In this document: positions 18,196 to 21,145 of the stretch, piece after piece
Numbering within the stretch: position 1 is the stretch's first letter
Layout of the letters: each line of letters begins with the position of its first letter
Origin: Isoetes engelmannii
Taxonomy: Eukaryota > Streptophyta > Lycopodiopsida > Isoetales > Isoetaceae
Assembly: GCA_011763485.2 (NCBI GenBank)
Contig: JAANSK020272268.1
Coordinates: 1 to 21,145, forward strand
Length of the DNA: 21,145 nucleotides
Reading direction: 5' to 3'
Program-made: the position numbers and the translations under genes
Notes under the pieces: generated by a model
Seen by the model: the letters and a program-made list of their open reading frames with translations, nothing else
What the model was told of the DNA's origin: nothing
The model's database searches: none

Positions 18196-18298
18196 TGTTT
18201 GTTGAAAAGGCAAGGTCTAGATTGCATTTAACTTAAGTTCCATTCATTTTGTAGAAAGCACTAATGTTTGTTGAAAAGGTCAAAGATGCATTTAACTT
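18196..18298. repeat. Two-copy direct repeat, period 69 bp, inside the Helitron
   Basis: TGTTTGTTGAAAAGG starts at 18196 and 18265, and each copy continues to GCATTTAACTT. The second copy has a small internal deletion. Confidence 0.65.
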
Positions 18299-18417
18299 TA
18301 AAAAGTCCACTGCCATATTTTAATGTGCCAGCCAAGTGCAATGTTTGAAATACTTACAAAAATAGATGCTCTTAAATATTTATAATATCATAGATATTGG
18401 TCTTGATCTAGATGATT

Positions 18418-18551
18418 TGTTTGATATAAACTAATCAGAATACCCATGGAACCTTCAACACTTACACAAAGAAGCTTGAGAATGTGTTTGACATGAAATA
18501 CTAAGAATACCCATGGAACTTAAACACTTACACATGGAAGCTTGAGAATAA
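18418..18551. repeat. Tandem duplication, period 67 bp, beside the Helitron left end
   Basis: Units at 18418-18484 and 18485-18551 share TTTGA-ATA, AGAATACCCATGGAAC, AACACTTACACA and GAAGCTTGAGAAT in order. A short GAATAAGAA stutter follows. It starts about 24 bp outside the proposed Helitron terminus. Confidence 0.7.
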
Positions 18552-18883
18552 GAATTGAGAATAAGAAATGATGCCTTTGCTTGTGATCAGAGATCGGATA
18601 AAACAGGATCCTCAAGTGGACCCAGAAGATAATCACCAACCTGAGGAGTTATGGTGATGGTTCACTAAGCATTCCAAGGACTATTTGCAGAAGAATCATA
18701 AAAGGGCAAGTTATAAACTCTTCAAGAAACCCAAGGTATATTTTGAAAGGCTCGTGCTCTATATGCCTTGCAGGATTACAATTAAGGTTGTGTCTTGGAT
18801 TTCTTTTACCTTCATTGCACAAACTCGTTGCTAAAAATCTCCAGAGAAAGAATCACCTTACTTCAACATATTTACCTATTTAC
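18552..18883. other. Unassigned stretch, perhaps the last exon of the minus-strand gene
   Basis: On the minus strand a possible terminal exon begins after ...CCTGCAAG near 18770 and reads AYRARAFQNIPWVS then a stop, in the frame that continues the exon ending at 18884. The acceptor is AAG rather than the preferred CAG, so this is weak. Nothing else is recognised. Confidence 0.2.
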
Positions 18884-21050
18884 CTTGGATGCCCTGCCAC
18901 AAATGTTTATAAGCAATGTTAGTTCCGAAACTTCAGTGCAAATCACATCCGTATATGTAGCCAATTCGCTAGGGAGTCTCAAACCCTGCAGCAAACAAAT
19001 GTAAAAATCAATTGCAAGAAATGATGGTTGGACACTTATTCTAAAAGAAACAAAAACAGAAGAGGTTAGTTGGCCCAAGTCCTCTCATAATCTCAACATC
19101 AGCATAATTACTTCCTGCATTTTAAGTCTCCCACTGTACAGGACGAAACTTACTATGGGGAGTGAATCCTCTCTATGTTTACGACCTTCATTTGTAGGAA
19201 GCCTGATATATGTAAGGGTTGCTTGAAGCATGCAAAAGAGATGCCATTAAGGTGCCCATCCTGAATGTTCTTGCAAGCCTCTTGTGGGGACACTCTCATT
19301 TTGATCTATTTTTTGGCAGATCTGCGTATGACATGCAGTGAACTGCAAGCTTCTTCATGCCCACACATTGGAATCAAGAAATATCATATCACAAATGTAT
19401 GCTACAGGCGGAGAGTATGAAACAACTTTGAAAGACACTCTTGACTGTAATGTTCAAAAAAATGGTCCACTGTGCCATGGAAGACCTGATCCATCATATA
19501 TCGTGCTCAATTTTAGACTTTAATTAAGACTTGTCAAAGATGCAGGTATACATGCATCAACATCTACTGTCAGCATCTTCTACACTTCCTAACACAATTT
19601 TTGCTCTCTTTGCTGATATATGTGCATGCTTACTGGATAAGTCTCAACACATGCGAAAATAAGATCATAAAGTGCTAGAGAAAATAATTACCATGTGCAA
19701 TCACATCCAAATATAATAACTCTGAGTCCAGACATGTGAAAAATGTCTTCTTGCATGAAGATCTTGAGAATGTTAGATTGGATGTAAGACAGTGCAATTG
19801 TGCTTGCTCTTTTGACTTGGCAACGCCTCCACCTTCAAGTTCAACTATTTTTTCTTTTTAACTAACAGAACATGATGGTAGGTCATAGCCACAAAGTAGA
19901 GCGTACCTAATGCACAATGAGTTTGAGGCAAACCGTCGCTTGATAATAGTCCATACGTTTCTCGAATCATCCAGAGAACTCAAATTTGCAAATACTACAC
20001 TGCAGGAAACAATAGATTAAGAGGAAGAAGATGAAGAAGTAAAGAAAGGTACTGGTTTTAAAATCCTGCTTTAATAGGAATGAAACTAAAATGTAGAAGG
20101 TTACTTCCTCTAAAGATCCCTAATCATACCTTTTTATAGCATAAATGTCTCAAGAGCAACTTTTCGTGAAGTCTCCATCCACGAACATGGAAATCAGAGT
20201 AAAACAACTCAGAATTTGGAGGCTTGTTTATGAAGAAGAATAACTTTGGGAAGAAAATCGGCCCCCAGCAATAGCCTCAACATTCTCTTTGCTTATGATA
20301 GAAAGACATCATGCTCGAATGAGCTTAATCTCATATGACAGATTTCTTGCCGGAAAGATGCCTACACAAAATTAGGACACTAGGAAATGGGCTGAAAAAG
20401 AGAGATTTTGCTATAAGGAGCATACTCGGCATGCACGCTTTTATCGACAGAGGAGCATACCCACCAGCATGCATGCCTCTATCTACGGCTGCAATGGATG
20501 AACCTGGGCTGTATAAAGCATTCTACCCGAGAGAAATCTTAAACTTTCCATGGCTCTTGGAAAATCTGCAAGACTATGAAATAATTTTAGTCATAGAAGC
20601 AAAGAACATCATGAAAATGGAGAATCCAAATTTATGTTCTAACATGCAAAAGACAACACTATACCTGGAATTATCACTTCTATCTTGATTATATGTTTTC
20701 CTAGTAGAGTATCATGGTTTTCTTCACCTTGTGGGGCTGCTGGCATTGATAATGCAACATAATTATTACTCCAAGGAGAGGACTTGAAGCCGATGGAGTT
20801 GATTGTAAAGAAGAAGTCCACAGATCCATCTGAGGATGGGAAAAGAAAATGCCTCAAGTAATCCCACCAAAGAAACTATCTTAACGGCTAAATATTGCAA
20901 TTAGAAAAACATCAGCTGAAGAGTTCATGCACCAAGGCCTCATTCCTTGCAAAAACGGAAGACATGACTTAATTGACCATCTAAAGATGCCAGAGGTTGG
21001 GGTGCCTTTTCCGGAATTGGGTATGTTCCATTACTCTGCCTCTCATGCAC
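18884..21050 (-). CDS. Probable multi-exon gene of unknown function, 3' part, continuing past the right edge
   Basis: Minus-strand exons with GT-AG borders and pyrimidine-rich acceptors: A 20978-21050, B 20665-20829 (165 bp), C 20527-20565 (39 bp), F 19907-19999 (93 bp) and E 18884-18985 (102 bp). A, B and C join in a single phase, each junction completing a GAT Asp codon. They read VHERQSNGTYPIPEKA onward, GSVDFFFTINSIGFKSSPWS onward, and FPRAMESLRFLS. F reads SSLDDSRNVWTIIKRRFASN in part, and E reads GLRLPSELATYTDVICTEVS then ELTLLINICGRASK. F ends in phase 2 while E starts in phase 0, and C and F also do not join directly, so at least two exons are missing from the model or the gene is partly decayed. 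A further open segment near 20136-20245 (minus, ending AAAAAG|GTATGA) may be one of them. No family was recognised. The donor of exon A (GATG|GTCAAT) is weak. Confidence 0.4.
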
Positions 21051-21145
21051 CTGCAAAACAAAAGAAAAGGGTGAGGATAATGTTACCCTGGTTTGGGTGA
21101 TCCCGGAGGTGTTTTTCCCGGCCTCCGGGATCACCACCAATTCTC

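Larger units (their letters stand above)
17425..18394 (-). mobile_element. Non-autonomous Helitron, about 970 bp
   Basis: On the minus strand the right end is classic: a GC-rich hairpin (TGCCCGGC, loop of 3, GCCGGGCA; plus positions 17436-17454), seven bases, then CTAG (17425-17428) followed by T. The proposed left end is TCTATGATATTATAAATATT at 18394 downward, preceded by A. The insertion therefore falls between A and T, the Helitron target rule, and no terminal repeats are needed. The left-end sequence resembles TCTAT-started AT-rich plant Helitron termini. No Rep or helicase coding is present, so it would depend on an autonomous relative. The right end is firm and the left end is a good candidate only. 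Confidence 0.6.

Noticed and set aside
20335-20688. 117-codon plus-strand open frame
   Set aside because: It lies opposite exon C and part of the intron between exons B and C of the better supported minus-strand gene, and has no recognisable domain.

Overview
The window looks like land-plant nuclear DNA: AT-rich, packed with transposon debris, with one clean host gene and a probable second, intron-containing gene at the right edge. The host gene is a single-exon SD2-5-like G-type lectin receptor kinase. Plant origin also fits a BED/DUF659-type hAT element and a Helitron terminus. The intronless kinase with an HLD catalytic loop, and the large diverged elements, make a fern, lycophyte or other non-seed plant plausible, but this is inference and no species is claimed.

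Layout, left to right. Positions 1-2230 are mostly unassigned sequence with one weak exon-like segment. Positions 2242-2505 form an AT-rich fold-back element built from a repeated 14-bp motif. Positions 2904-5430 hold a broken plus-strand hAT transposase: BED finger, DUF659 core, C-terminal dimerisation domain and acidic tail. Positions 5440-7099 are a mosaic of diverged duplications, two related hairpins and minus-strand coding-like fragments from an element I cannot name. Positions 7085-13246 hold a degraded plus-strand LINE. It is preceded by an adenine-poor leader containing two promoter-like units, each starting with a B block (with a TATA-like site) and ending with a 40-bp A block. The LINE retains recognisable endonuclease, reverse transcriptase and CCHC parts, a 3' hairpin and a TTCTA-rich tail.

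Positions 13934-16375 encode the receptor kinase on the minus strand, the only intact long gene. A poly(A) signal candidate lies downstream, a TATA box lies very close to the ATG, and a cluster of W-box motifs sits about 440-540 bp upstream. Further right are a MITE-like inverted repeat (17242-17400), a roughly 970-bp non-autonomous Helitron on the minus strand (17425-18394) and a 67-bp tandem duplication (18418-18551). Positions 18884-21050 carry a set of splice-bounded, phase-compatible exons on the minus strand, probably the 3' part of a gene that continues beyond the window.

Functional links: the kinase is a cell-surface sensor of the kind often used in defence or stress signalling, and the W-box cluster would fit WRKY control. 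The rest is mainly a record of nested mobile-element insertion. No element here looks able to move by itself.
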